Shown: in pieces, positions 11,265 through 22,591 of the stretch | How positions within the stretch are numbered: position 1 is the first letter of the stretch | How the letters are laid out: each line of letters begins with the position of its first letter | NCBI GenBank assembly: GCA_965112735.1 | Contig: OZ218951.1 | Location: 5,022,001 to 5,086,000 of the forward strand | DNA: 64,000 nt | From: Phaeosaccion multiseriatum | Taxonomy: Eukaryota; Ochrophyta, other classes | Direction of reading: 5' to 3' | Position numbers and translations under genes: made by a program | Notes under the pieces: model-generated | The model's database searches: none | What the model saw: the letters and a program-made list of their open reading frames with translations, nothing else | What the model was told of the DNA's origin: nothing

Positions 11265-12740
11265 GAGGAACAGTTGGTGATACAGCAGCAGCGGTATCGG
11301 TTTGTGATACAGCAGCAGCAAGCAACAACAGTCGCAGTTGGTGATACAGCAGCAGCAGCAGCAGGTCTTGCCTTTGCCCTTGCCCGTGGGGGACAGGTCC
11401 AGCCGATATCGTAGGGAGGGAGGAGGGGGACGTTACCAGAGGTGGACAGGGCTGACGTCAGATTCAGGGGTGGTGGCAAACAGGTGCGGGCAGAGGCCTG
11501 GATGCTCGGATGCTCAGTCTCTCACTCACTTCATGAGCCGAGCCGCATGAGCCAAGCGCTGTGCTGATATTGCGCAATTATTGCCAATATCAGTAGAGTC
11601 TACCACGCTTCTACCCACCCCACGTGGGGTGTGCTGGGCCCGTCGCCGCTCCTCCTATAAGCCAGCCGCAGCAGAGCAGTTGGTGATACAGCTGAGGCAG
11701 CACCAGTTTAGGGATACAGCAACAGCAACAGCAGCAGCAGCGTCAGCGGAGCTCTCCGGCGACGGTGGCGGCATACTTCTGGCTGCTGCTGCTGCTGCGG
11801 CTCTGCGGCAGACGAGAGTGCTTCAAGCAAGCCGTGATGAACCAGTCGTGCGTCAGTGACGCGTACCAAGCAGAAGTTGATGATACGGAGAACCAGCAAG
11901 GAGGAGTCACAGCAAGAGTACTCAGTGGCTTCTTTGGCCTCCCTCCCTCGCCGCCCTCTCGGGCCATGGCGGTTTCGATGATGAGTGAACACGTTTGGAG
12001 CATAGCCGAGCTGTCTCTCTCTGTCTGTCTCTGTCTCTCTCTCTCTCTCCCTCTCTCTGTGTTTGTCTGTTCCTCTCTCTCTATCTGTTTCTCTGTCCTT
12101 CTATCTGTTTCTCTCTCTCTGTCTGTTTTTTTGTCTGTCTGTTTCTCTCTCTGTCTGTCTGTCTGTATGTCTGTCTGTTTCTCTCTCTGACCAGAGTGAA
12201 GCTTGTGAGTCTGTAGTGAGGGATTGCCGCGTTATGCGGCACGTCAGCGTGTCTGGTGAAGGGGCGAATGAGGGGCAACGCTGCCGCTGTGCGTCACCCC
12301 CTCCCATAAGAAGAGTACACAAGAGACAGGGAGAGGAGAAATGAGAGAGATGGGAGAGAGGGAGGGAGGGGAGAAGAAGGAGAAGCGGCAATTTAACGTA
12401 ACCTCCCCAATGGAGTTGGGGCGTACTGTAATGAACAATTAGACAGGTATGGAGGACCTTGCCTCTGGTGTCTGTCGTCCTATCTCAGCTCATCCCATGT
12501 GGTCTTGTAGGGGGGTCTCGAGCGGCCCATCTTCCATCATGTGGTTGGGGTCAGGACAGGAGAGAGAACCCTTACGTATGAATACCTACGGTATGAGAAC
12601 GAGGGACATGGACAAGCGGGGGCCAATCGAGGACATGCAAGCCTCTAACACCCATTTCACGCACAAGGAGGGAGAGAAATAAGTGAAGTAAGTCATTAAA
12701 TAATGTCCTGAATCGAGAACCTTAAGTAACCTCACTTAGC
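11265..12740. other. Intergenic, with dispersed-motif cluster and CT/GT repeat
   Basis: The 3' flank of the sulfotransferase holds a cluster of the GTTGGTGATACAGCAG motif (11271-11364 and 11676-11740). A near-perfect palindrome lies at 11563-11592 (arms CTGATATTG and CAATATCAG), and a TCTG/CTCT tract at 12010-12190. 12200-12700 is less repetitive, but I see no supported gene. A 77-codon ORF at 12449-12682 has no recognisable features. Confidence 0.45.
11271..11364 (+). repeat. Cluster of dispersed TTGGTGATACAGCAG motif
   Basis: Three copies in 94 bp, two exact (CAGTTGGTGATACAGCAGCA) and one variant (GGTTTGTGATACAGCAGCAG), linked by CAG/CAA triplets. Further copies occur across the window. 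Confidence 0.8.
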
Positions 12741-15071
12741 TCAAGATAAGAGCTTACCCTCTCGCAAGTCGTCCCTGAGGGGCTTGAGGAACTGCATGAG
12801 AGGCGTGCCCCCCGTGCCCTTTCCCCCGGCGGCGTTGCCCGGGTGGTAGTCGTCCTTCTCCTCTTCCCTCCCTCTCCCTCTCCCTTTCCCACGCCCTCCT
12901 GAACCCCCCTTTCCCTTCACCTCCTCCTCCTCCTCCTCCTCCTCCTTGATGGTCTTCTTCTTCTCGCTCTCTTTGTTGGGCTTACCCTGCTGCTGCATAA
13001 TGTACTGCGTAACGATGGAGAGGTGCGCTGTGCGAAAGTCGTCCAAGGCCTGCAGACATTCGTTGTACGCTGCTCGAAGAGACACCCCACTCACACTCAC
13101 ACTAACCGGAGCAGCAGCACCAGCAGCAGCGCTCTCCTCCCACTGTCCCTGTCCCTGCCCCTCCTCCTTCTTCCCCTCCTTCGTCGGCCGCCCCTCCCCC
13201 TGCCCCTCCTCCAGCTCCTGCTCGAAAGACAGCACAAAGTCTCTAATCATAGACCCCCTCTCCTGGCCGGTCACAAGGCCTAGGAACCTCGCGTGATCTG
13301 GAGGCATATAGTCACGCATGGCCCTCAGAAAGCCGCTGCTCTGATGGCGACTGTGGTCGATGCCCAACGCGCCATCAAACGCCGGTACGAGAGAGCTCTG
13401 AGCAGCGCTTCCTCCAAAGAACATCATCCTTGTCCCGAGGGGGGAGAAGACCGCTGGGCTAGTGCTTGCTTCTGCTGCCGACCTATCCCCCACACCCCCC
13501 TCCTCCTCCTCCTCCTCCTCCTCCTCCTCCTCCTCCTCCTCCTCCTCCTCCTCCTCCTCCTCCACAACAAGAACCCCTTCGTACAGCACACCGTCGGGGA
13601 GGGTGGGGTTCTCCTTCCAGCCGGACAGGAAGGGCCGCACACGCTGGTAGAAGATGAATGGATGGCAGCTGACGGTCATGCGCAGCAGAGCGCGGCGCAT
13701 GCGGCGGATGGAGTAGGCGATGAAGAGGAGGCAGGCGTGCACCACTTCCGCCGCCTCTGCCACCATCGCCTTCGCCGCTTCTGCCTCCACCGCCGCTGCT
13801 CTTCTTCCCTGCTGCCCCGCCCCTCCTCCTCCTCGTCCTCCTCCTCGCGCTGCAGAGGCAGAGGCAGAGGCAGCCACTCTGAAGCCAAGTCCCTCCTCCT
13901 CGTCCTCCTCCTCCTCCCTCTTGCTCGCAGAGGCTTCATCCTCATCATCACCATCACCACCATCATCATCATCATCATCATCATCATCCCCACCAACACG
14001 AGCAGTCACGGCTCGACGTGTGCGAGCCGAAAGGATGGCCTCCTGCGCCTCCAGAATAACTGCCATGGAGGGACCGCCCACGGCCTCAATCTCCACTGTC
14101 AGGAGGTAGAACCAGGCCTCGTCCACGCCTCCGAGAAACTGGTACAACGTGGCCAGATTCTCCGTGGCAATTGGTCCTTCGGGGTCGAGCCGGCGCCAGT
14201 TGGAGAGCACAATGGACATGTGCGTGAGGATGGGAGGTATCTTCATCACCCTCGTCGCCAGTGTGTATAGTGGCACCGCCACACCCGGAGGGAGCGAGGC
14301 CTCGGGAAGTGGGGAGGAGTGGGCAGAGTGGCCCCACACGTAGGCATGGGCCAGCATGGATAAAAGAGCGAGGGCACGGCGCTGCTCAGACGTGGTGGGC
14401 AGCAGCGTCGCCGCCTCACGGGCTATCATCGCGTCAGTATCACCCCCATCACCACCACCACCCTGGCCTTGTTCGCCTGTCGTAAAATCTCCTCCTCCTC
14501 CTCCTCCTCCTCCTCCACCTCCACCTCCTCCTCCTGCTGCTGCTGCTCTGCTGCTGCTGCTGCTGCTGGGGAAGAGAATGGGCAGGCTCCGAAGGCGCCG
14601 TCTGATCTGACCGGACGCGATGAGGGCAGGCAAGTCCGCCACAAGCTCTTCCCAGGGGTCCAGGGCGGGATGAGAGAGCCGCAGCAGAGGGTCCTCGGCG
14701 GGCAGGAAGCCTCGCACAGGGTCTACAGACAAGTCGCGGAGCAGCCTCCGCGTTGATTCTCGCAGCGGGGGCGCTTTCATCGACGGCTCTTCTACCGCTA
14801 CTGCTGCTGTTGCTGATCCTGCTGTTTCTTTTTTTCCTCCTTCTGCTGATCCTGATGCTAAGGACGGCGCCATCTCTCTTGGGGCTCCATGGTGGATGGA
14901 CGAGGTGCTATCCATCCTGCCCTCATCCCAGCTCCTTCTCCTCCTCCTCCTCTGTCTCTGGTAGTAGCAGTAGTAGGATGCGACAGAGGTGGCTCCTAAG
15001 AGAAGCAGCAGTACTTCGTAGCGAGAGGGCTCACGCTTCCCTCCGCTTCTCCTCCCCGCCCATCTATACAT
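12741..15071 (-). CDS. IDO: Indoleamine 2,3-dioxygenase with large low-complexity insertions
   Basis: Single exon, 776 residues, about twice the usual ~400. After a membrane-helix-like N-terminus (about 18-37, YEVLLLLLGATSVASYYCYY) and an Arg-rich stretch, IDO blocks appear in order: GFLPAEDPL and ALDPWEEL; LPPGVAVPL; MKIPPILTHMSIVLSNWR; EAWFYLLTVEIEA; VRPFLSGWKENP; FGGSAAQSS; FLRAMRDYMPPDHARFL; GTGGTPLMQFLKPLR. His576 (SRHQSSGF) aligns with the proximal haem ligand of animal IDO. The enzyme opens the indole ring of tryptophan to N-formylkynurenine, first step of the kynurenine route to NAD. Insertions are poly-Gly (GGC/GGA), Asp/Glu-rich, a 20-plus Glu run and a Lys/Arg/Gly linker, all made of triplet microsatellites and all between conserved blocks. 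The N-terminal anchor could place it at a membrane; location not determined. Confidence 0.93.
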   Translation of the reverse strand: MYRWAGRRSGGKREPSRYEVLLLLLGATSVASYYCYYQRQRRRRRRSWDEGRMDSTSSIHHGAPREMAPSLASGSAEGGKKETAGSATAAVAVEEPSMKAPPLRESTRRLLRDLSVDPVRGFLPAEDPLLRLSHPALDPWEELVADLPALIASGQIRRRLRSLPILFPSSSSSSRAAAAGGGGGGGGGGGGGGGDFTTGEQGQGGGGDGGDTDAMIAREAATLLPTTSEQRRALALLSMLAHAYVWGHSAHSSPLPEASLPPGVAVPLYTLATRVMKIPPILTHMSIVLSNWRRLDPEGPIATENLATLYQFLGGVDEAWFYLLTVEIEAVGGPSMAVILEAQEAILSARTRRAVTARVGGDDDDDDDDDGGDGDDEDEASASKREEEEDEEEGLGFRVAASASASAARGGGRGGGGAGQQGRRAAAVEAEAAKAMVAEAAEVVHACLLFIAYSIRRMRRALLRMTVSCHPFIFYQRVRPFLSGWKENPTLPDGVLYEGVLVVEEEEEEEEEEEEEEEEEEEEEGGVGDRSAAEASTSPAVFSPLGTRMMFFGGSAAQSSLVPAFDGALGIDHSRHQSSGFLRAMRDYMPPDHARFLGLVTGQERGSMIRDFVLSFEQELEEGQGEGRPTKEGKKEEGQGQGQWEESAAAGAAAPVSVSVSGVSLRAAYNECLQALDDFRTAHLSIVTQYIMQQQGKPNKESEKKKTIKEEEEEEEEVKGKGGSGGRGKGRGRGREEEKDDYHPGNAAGGKGTGGTPLMQFLKPLRDDLREGKLLS
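13499..13563. repeat. (CTC)n tract coding poly-Glu in IDO
   Basis: About 21 CTC triplets on the plus strand, read as GAG on the coding strand, producing the long Glu insertion after YEGVLVV in the dioxygenase. Confidence 0.9.
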
Positions 15072-15616
15072 CTTCCCTCACGGACGGGGTATCGACTGAA
15101 GCACACAGACTTCCACCTTCGTTAACAAAGAAAATGCATGTGGAAACAAGGAAGAAGGGGATGAGGACGGAGGCGGGTGAGGTTGCGAGAGAGAAGGGCG
15201 TACCTAATTGCTTAAGGCCCTCTGCATGGTACCGTCGCCCGTTGAGCTAGGCAAAAAGAGGGAGGTGCGGTAGAGCATCAGCACAGAGAATTTTCTTGAC
15301 TGGAAAGTATACAGGGCGAAAAGAGAGGGAAGGAAGAGGGAGGGAGAGGAAGGGAAGGGGGAGGGAGGAGGGAGAGGGGGGGGGATCCATAAGTCAATGG
15401 GGAAAAAATTAGAACCTTTTCCTGTCCGTGGTACCTCCGCCTTTCCCCCTCCACCAAGAGGATCAACGCTGCCTCATGCTCGGTGAGGCTAGGGGGATTG
15501 GACATCCTGCAAGGGGCGGGCATTGAGGTGAGGTACCCAGCTTGCCCTACGGGGAGGTGTTATAGGGAAAGCGTGTGCTGGCCTCGCTCTCTTGTCGCCC
15601 GCTGACGCTCCCTCTC
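15072..15616. other. Intergenic between IDO and the inverted repeat
   Basis: Upstream region of the IDO gene, with a GGGA-rich tract at 15320-15390. ORFs here are short and compositionally biased. No gene or RNA supported. Confidence 0.4.
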
Positions 15617-17010
15617 CTTTTCGCTTCCCACAACAACAAAAAATCTGGCTGTGTGTGACCAGGTGATTAGAGATGAGGGATTCGGTGCCGGCCTTTGCTC
15701 TCGCCATAGGACAGTCGATGTTGGCGACATCGAGGGGGCAGCATTTCAGAGAAGCCATGACCAAAGATGGCGCACATTCACGAATGTTGGGCTCCTCCTC
15801 CCATCTTCGGCACCGACGAGCGGCCCTGTCTACCGGAGCCTGCTTGTGGTCACTCTAGCGGCGGCATTCAAGGGGGGTGGCCGCAGCCGCAAGAGTGATC
15901 GAGAGGGGCAACAGCAAAGGTTCGCATGGCTGATCAGCGGTTCGGCTCAACCCCCACCAATGCTCATGGTGGGGGGGGATGTGCTAGTGTTGGCTGCGGG
16001 GGCTGAACAACCGGCTGCTCATGCTGCTGCTGTCCGGTCGCTCCCTCTCCGGAACCCGGCTGGCTCACGCGTGGTGGCTGGCTATCAACCCTTCTATAGG
16101 AATGCGAACGGCCAGCTGCAGCCTTGGGGTCAGCGTCTCAGATCTGGCATGCCATTCTCCTCTTCGTTGGTGGAGCAGGGGGCGGGTCTCCACCCACCCC
16201 TGCAGGTGGCTGTGAATGAGGAGCAAAGAATGGAGAGGAAGCGGAGAGCGCTGGAAGGTCGGGAGAAGCAGAAGCAAGTGATCCGCAGGCAGGAGCAGGT
16301 GAAGATACGCACATCTTCACCTGCTCCTGCCTGCGGATCAGTTGCTTCTGCTTCTCCTGAGGGACCTTCCAGCTTTCTCCGCTTCCTCTCCATTCTTTGC
16401 TCCTCATTCACAGCCACCTGCAGGGGTGGGTGGAGACCCGCCCCCTGCTCCACCAACAAAGAGGAGAATGGTATGCCAGATCTGAAACGCTGACCCCAAG
16501 GCTGCAGCTGGCCGTTCGCATTCCTATAGAAGGGTTGGAAGCCAGCCACCACGCACGAGCCAGCCGGGTTCCGGAGAGGGAGCGACCGGGCAGCAGCAGC
16601 AGCACGAGCAGCCGGTTGTTCAGCTCCCGCAGTCAACACCAGCACATCCCCCCCCACCATGAGCATTGGTGGGGGTTGAGCCGAACCGCTGCTCAGCCAT
16701 GCGAACCTTTGCTGTTGCCCCTCTCGATCACTCTTGCGGCTGCGGCCACCCCCCTTGAATGCCGCCGCTAGAGTGACCACAAGCAGGCTCCGGTAGACAG
16801 GGCCGCTCGTCGGTGCCGAAGAGGGGAGGAGCAGCCCAACATTCGTGAATGTTCGCCACCTTTGGTCATGGCTTCTCTGAAATGCTGCCCCCTTGATGTC
16901 GCCAACATCGACTGTCCTATGGCGAGAGCAAAGGCCGGCACCGAATCCCTCATCTCTAATCACCTGGTCACACACAGCCAGATTTCTTGCTGTTGTGGGA
17001 AGCGAAAAGG
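15617..17010. repeat. 1.4-kb near-perfect inverted repeat (long hairpin locus)
   Basis: The left arm (about 15617-16306) and right arm (about 16313-17010) are reverse complements with roughly 95% identity by eye and a few small indels. The loop is only 6 bp (ACGCAC). Each arm keeps an inward-reading open frame (see the separate entry). The arms lose similarity beyond the TTTTCGCTTCCCACAACA block at the outer ends. A transcript across the locus would fold into a ~690-bp duplex, a natural Dicer substrate if the organism has RNA interference. It could be an inverted duplication of a gene fragment or a foldback element; no target-site duplication is obvious. Confidence 0.9.
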
Positions 17011-17119
17011 AAGGAGATGAGGGAGCGCGCGGCGAAGAGAAGGAAGAGAGAGGGAGCGGAGAGGAAGCGCAGCCAAGCAGCCTTCCGCAAGGGCTCGAAA
17101 CAGACTGAGGAGCAGACAA
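15651..17119. other. Paired inward-reading ORFs of the hairpin arms
   Basis: The left arm is open on plus (15651-16493) and the right arm on minus (17119-16130), encoding near-identical unrecognised sequence. Shared landmarks are CDQVIRDEGFGAG, GRSRKSDREGQQQRFAW, PPPMLMVGGDVLVL, FYRNANGQLQPWGQR and a basic end (RMERKRR). Neither frame begins with a clear ATG at a natural start; the longest versions use TTG/GTG. Differences between arms are a mix of silent and amino-acid-changing, so constraint is weak or recent. I do not recognise a family. It may be a gene fragment duplicated head to head. Confidence 0.4.
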
Positions 17120-17484
17120 AGGAGAAGAGGCGTCGGATCGTGGGTAATCTGCCGGAGGGAGACTGGACGGTGGAGGTGGACCCGAGAGAAGTGAAGAAGG
17201 TGCTGCGGCTCCTCTCGGGAGACGCGGCGTACATGGGTCAAGAGGAGGCCGTGGAAACCGAGGTGAACGAGCTCCTTGCTTCCACTGTGCAGGAGGGGCT
17301 GCCTTTCGTGACCGTCTTGGGTTCTGACCCAGCAGACCGGCCCCCAGGACGGCTCCGGGAGAGAGATCACCGAGAGTTTGCTGCCAAGCTCTACTCCTTC
17401 CTTACGGGGAGTCGCTATGACCGATGCCGCAGCAGACTGAAGGGAGTGGATGCAGAATCAGCGATGCTGCTGGTGGCGGGGTGA
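17017..17484 (+). CDS. Unrecognised 155-residue basic/charged ORF abutting the hairpin
   Basis: The ORF starts (ATG 17017) at the outer edge of the right hairpin arm and runs away from it. The first ~45 residues are strongly basic (RERAAKRRKREGAERKR, then KEKRRR), like a nuclear-localisation or nucleic-acid-binding segment. The rest looks like an ordinary folded domain: WTVEVDPREVKKVLRLLSG, ETEVNELLAS, GLPFVTVLGSD and EFAAKLYSFLTGSRYD. An in-frame stop lies shortly upstream inside the arm, so either translation starts here or an upstream exon is spliced in. No family recognised. It could be the remaining part of the gene from which the arms derive, or an element-encoded protein. Confidence 0.4.
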   Translation: MRERAAKRRKREGAERKRSQAAFRKGSKQTEEQTKEKRRRIVGNLPEGDWTVEVDPREVKKVLRLLSGDAAYMGQEEAVETEVNELLASTVQEGLPFVTVLGSDPADRPPGRLRERDHREFAAKLYSFLTGSRYDRCRSRLKGVDAESAMLLVAG

Positions 17485-18013
17485 TAGGCTCTGCGGGCGC
17501 CTTCCCTCCCGCCGCTCTTCCCCACTCCATCCCTCCCTCCCTCTGTCCTCCAGCAGGAGCACACCCCGGCAGGGCAGAGCGATGCAAGCAGTTACGAGGT
17601 GTTGAAAGTCAGTCGTCAGTCGTATGTGTGCAGTTGGCCCAGGCCTAGGCAACACAACACCAACAGAGGATACTGGTGCTTTAATGGGGTGGGAGGCGGG
17701 AAGTGGGAGCGCAGGTGGGGAGGTTCGTGAGACTGGTACCTTCGGCAGAGAGAATTTGCTCCTCCTGTTGCTCGGTATGGCTGTCTTGGCTGGTCGTGGG
17801 AGTGAGTGATGTGAGGGAGGAGAGGATGGCGATGGTGGTAGGGGGGGGGAGGAGGGAAGTGACATGACGAGGATTGCTAATGTTTTTGTGGTGGTCATTT
17901 CAAGCCCAACACTCTTCTTCTGCGCCTGCCTGCCCTATGCCTAACCGCCGACAAGGGGTACTAATAAGGAAAGGGGCCGACCAAGGTTGGTTACTGTCAC
18001 CAGGCACCAGTCA
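17485..18013. other. Intergenic, no gene supported
   Basis: Mixed sequence with short purine-rich runs. ORFs over it are antisense or low-complexity. It lies between the ends of a plus-strand ORF and a minus-strand gene, so it should hold two 3' ends. Confidence 0.4.
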
Positions 18014-19478
18014 TCAGAGCAAGATATCTTCTCCGTCCTCCCCCTCCCACCACCCCATCTTTCTCGCTGCAGCGAGCGCTGCTCTAGAGCTGCGCAGAGC
18101 CGCCTCAAGCGTGGCCCTCGTCACCCTTTGTTCGTCCCGTCCTCCTCCTCCTCCTCCTCCTCCTCCTCCTCCTCCTCCTCCTCCTCCTCCTCCTCCTCCT
18201 CCTCCTCCTCCTCCTCCTCCTCCTCCTCCTCCTCCTCCTCCTCCTCCTCCTCCTCCTCCTCCCCGTGCATGGGCTTGATCTCTCAGGGTGGTTCGGCCTG
18301 CGTTGCCTCTCTCCCTCGACCCCAGTGCCAGCTTCAGCTTCTCCTTCTTCGTGATACGCTCCTTGCCCTTGCCGGTGGCAGTCGTGGTGGTGGTGGTGGT
18401 GGTGGTGGTTGCCGGCTCGTAGGAAGGCGCGGCGGCGGTGGGTGGAGAGCTCCTCTCAGGAGGCAGCGCCCACGACAGCCTCGAGACTCCCCCCCTCCCA
18501 AGAGAAGAAGGAGGATTCCCGGCAGCAGCAGAAGGGGGAGACTTAGTTCGCCCCACGCCAAGACTGTCGTGGCTGTAGCTCAGCCTCCGCTGCGGCTTGT
18601 GGCGTGCGGCGGCGGTGCCGATCGTCGCTGTACTCGTGGTGGTAGCTGTACTAGTGGTGGTAGTGGTGGTAGCTGTCTGCCGCGTGCCCCCAGACGGTGT
18701 CCGATAGATAACGTGGTCGCTTGTACCTCGCTCCCCCGTCGTACTACGAAGTAGCCATCCTCCACCACGTCCTCCTCCCTCTGCTGATGCTGCCCTGGAC
18801 CCATGCAGCGTGTCCCCGCTGCTATAGTACTCCGACGGCGTCACACCAAGAGGGGCTGGCGCGAGCGGAACTCTCCAAGGATACGCCTGTTGACAGAGCG
18901 ATGTTGCCACTGCTGCTGCTGCTGCTGCTGCTGCTGTTTCTCCTTCCACCGCTACGTCCCCTGCTGCCTCCCCCTCAGTATGAGAGCGTAACCGTCCTCT
19001 CGTGCGGAGCGAGTCCACGCCTGGCCCTGACCCAAGCACCGCTGTGGGTGGAGCTTCTGTCGCCGCTCTGAGCGGCTCTGTGTCCCTCTCTCGATACCCC
19101 TCGATGGAAACACCGTCCTCGCCATCCCTCGCCTTGCGGCTCTGAGGCAGCGCCCGTCTGCGGGAAGAGAAGGATCCCCCCTCCCGCCGCTCTTGACCAC
19201 TCGCCTCATCATGCGCATGAAGAAGGAGGGGGTCGGGTTGTAGCTGCCTCTCCTTGTGCGTCCCTCCTTCGCTCTCCTCCTTCTTCCTTCTCACCACCAC
19301 AACCGCCCTTTCCGACTTCGTTCGCTCTTGCTTTCGGTCCGCCCCTCTACGGTTCTGCTGCTTGTGCTGAGGCTGCTGAAATGGGATGCGCTGCTGGTTC
19401 TCCTCCTTCTTCTTTTCTTCCTCCTCCCGCAGCAGGAGCTGGCGCTGCTGTTGCTGCTGATGTTGGTGTTGGTGTTGG

Positions 19479-19545
<67 letters not shown>

Positions 19546-20230
19546 CTCCTCTCCCCCACGCCTCCTCCGTCTCTGCCCGCTTGGCATCAACATGGCGCTC
19601 CCCAATCAAGCAAAGATGCTCATCTCCGGCTACGGTGGGCGACAAGCAACGGGCATGGCACTTCTGTTGGCTACCAACGCTCGCCTGGCCCTGGTGGGAA
19701 GGAAACAACGGCCCCTTGTCGCCCCCCTCTTGCTTCTCCTCCTCCTTCTTTCCCCTTGTTGTTGCCAAGCCGGGCACACTGCCACTGCTGTGGGTGTGAG
19801 GCGGGTGGTGCGCAGCTGCAGCACCGAATGATAATGATGATGATGGTGATGGTGATGATGATGATGATGATGGTGATGATGGTGATGGTGATGATGATGA
19901 CGATCGCGAAAGCGACTTCTTTGACTGCACGGAAGCACCAGTGGCACTGACACGAGTTCTCTCCCCACCTCCACCCCCCCCCACCTCTCCAGTCTCGGAC
20001 GCACTAAAACTGCGCCTCGTTCCCTTTGGAGGAGCAGCAAGGTCGGCCGCCCACCCTCCACCGCCGGCAAGAGGAACACGCTTTTCTTCTTCCTCTCCTT
20101 CCCCTGCACCACCAATCCCACCCAGTCTGATGAGGTTTCCGGCCGGTGACGAACCGCGACCACCACCACCACCACCACCACCACCACCACCACGACCACC
20201 ACCATCATCATCATCATCATCATCATCATT

Positions 20231-20290
<60 letters not shown>

Positions 20291-22502
20291 TTCGTCATCC
20301 TCGTCATCGTCATCACCATCGTCATCATCCTGATCATCAACATCAACAACAACATCATCCGACGGCGGCTGCTCACGACGCCTCACATCCCAAAGTGGCA
20401 TACCTTCTCCTCCTCCGGCTCCTCCTCCTACCGCTGCTCCTTCCTCGCCGCTGTCCTCCTCTCCCCAGTCCCCCCACTCGGCCTGTCCGTCCTCAATGAC
20501 GCTATCCCACGCGTCTAAACTCTCCAACGCAGGCCACAGCACCGCTTCGCGACGCACGCGAAGATCAATATCATCCGCGTCGTCATCACTACCATCACCT
20601 CCCTCTCCCTCTTTCTCCTCCTTCTTCCTCCTCCTCTTCTCCTTCCCTCCCTCCTCCTTCGCTCCCTCTCCCTCTCTCTCCTCCTCGTCGTCGTCTGCCT
20701 CACCCTCTCCTCCTTCACATCCCCTGCTGATGACGCCTTCGTCGCGCAGTACCACCACCTTATCAACATCACCCCATCTGGCCAGCCTGGCCAGCCTTGC
20801 CTGTTTCACTGGCGGGGGCGCCGCATCGGACACGTTCACAAGCCCCCGCACGCCCCGTGCGTACACCTGGTCCAGGCCCACGAGACCATCATCATCACCA
20901 TCCACTGCCATCCCTCCTTCTCCTCCTCCTCCTCCTCGTCGTCGTCGTCGTCGTGCTCGCTCTCCTTCTCCACCACTATTACCGCGATGAAGATGATGAA
21001 GATGATGAGAAAGGCCGTGAGGTTGCACAAGGGTCGGCGAGGAGTGCCACAGAGTGCCAGAGGGGGGCCACTCCGAGAGCGGCGAGGGCGAGAAGCAGCA
21101 CCTCTCCAGTTCCTCCTGTCGCACAATGTAGGGGGGCTCCTCCACCGCGCGGAACGCTCTGCGCAAGGAATGTTCTTGTACGGCCGTCGCCTGCGGACAG
21201 CGCTGTCTCGTCATGATGAAGGGGGCACTCGCCCGCCTCTGAGCCACCCCTGCCGTGGATTCCCATCTACTACTACTGCTACTACCACACAAGCCGGCTT
21301 CTCCCGATGAAGTAGTACCACCAGCAGCATCAGTTGGTGATACAGCAGGGCCTCCTTCGTCCCCCTCTGCGCGGGACACCCTACCACCCCCTGTAACCGT
21401 CTCGTTGTGCCCCGCCCGGCCGGCAGACGACAAGGAGGAGGAGGAAGAGCGAGAGATGGCAGTCGACGGGGAGGAGAAGGCGAGCTTCAAGCTGCTGACG
21501 GTGTGCATCATGAGCCGCTCTCTCACATCCCGACAGGCCGCGGCGGGGATGAGCGGTAAGGGCGCGTTGTTGCTCGTAATGGCTCTCCACAGCGCCAAGC
21601 CACTCCTGTACCGCCCCCACCCGCCCCGAAACACTCTCCGCTCCACGCGCACCGCCTCTGCGCCGTTGCCGTCGCCACCCTCTTCCCCCTTCTCCCCGTC
21701 CTGCTCCTCCTGCTCCTCCTGCTCCTCCTCCTCCTCTTCCTGCCCCCCCTGCTCCTCCTCCTCTTCCTCCTCGTCTTCCTCATCCCGTCCCTGGTGCATC
21801 AATCCCGAGGGGGGAAACACAGGACCCCCCTCATATACGGACACCTTCGCAGTCGTCGTATCCTCCATCGCCGCCGGAACGGGCAGGGGCACCCCCTCCA
21901 TAACGGTCGCATACACGTCGGCCGTCGTGGGGTGTAATAGAGCAGGCGGGTGCACCTCAGGGACGTTGATCAGCGGTCGCTGGGGAAGGAGAGCCTCGAG
22001 GCTCAATGAAGGACCTCCCATTTGAGAGCGGAGCTTTTGTTGCATGTGCTCTACCTGCTCGCGACTCATGGACCAGCGCTCAAGGTCCTATATGTCGATG
22101 TGTCCGTGCCGGGTCCGGTCAAAGGGGGCAGGGGGGTAAAGTTGAAGTTGAAGGGGCACATAGGAGGGCAAAGGGGGGGGGGGTAGGGGATCAAAGGGTG
22201 CACGTCAGGCCCGTGGGGGAGTGGCGGGGAGCAGGATGGGGTGGAGCACAGCGGGGTGGGTCGAAAGTGACAGGCTTCAGGCGTAAGAAGGAGGGAGGAG
22301 AGGACTACTTTCTCACTGCCTCCCCCAACACCACTATATATATATACATATATACATGTATAATATATATACATCCCCCTCTGTCTCTCTCTTCCTCGCT
22401 TCTCTGCCACCCCTTTCCTCCTCTTCCCTCGGCTCCACTGCGCGATGAAGACCAGCCACCAGCCCACTCGCTCAGAACCGCACGAGCGACAATAACAACA
22501 GC

Positions 22503-22591
<89 letters not shown>

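Noticed and set aside
13293-14270. 325-residue plus-strand ORF
   Set aside because: Antisense shadow of the IDO gene; Ser/Leu/Arg runs come from the triplet repeats.
20146-20499. His-rich ORF (poly-HHH)
   Set aside because: CAT/CAC repeat read in an alternative frame.
21255-22025. 256-residue plus-strand ORF
   Set aside because: Antisense to the large disordered gene, with no splice or motif support.
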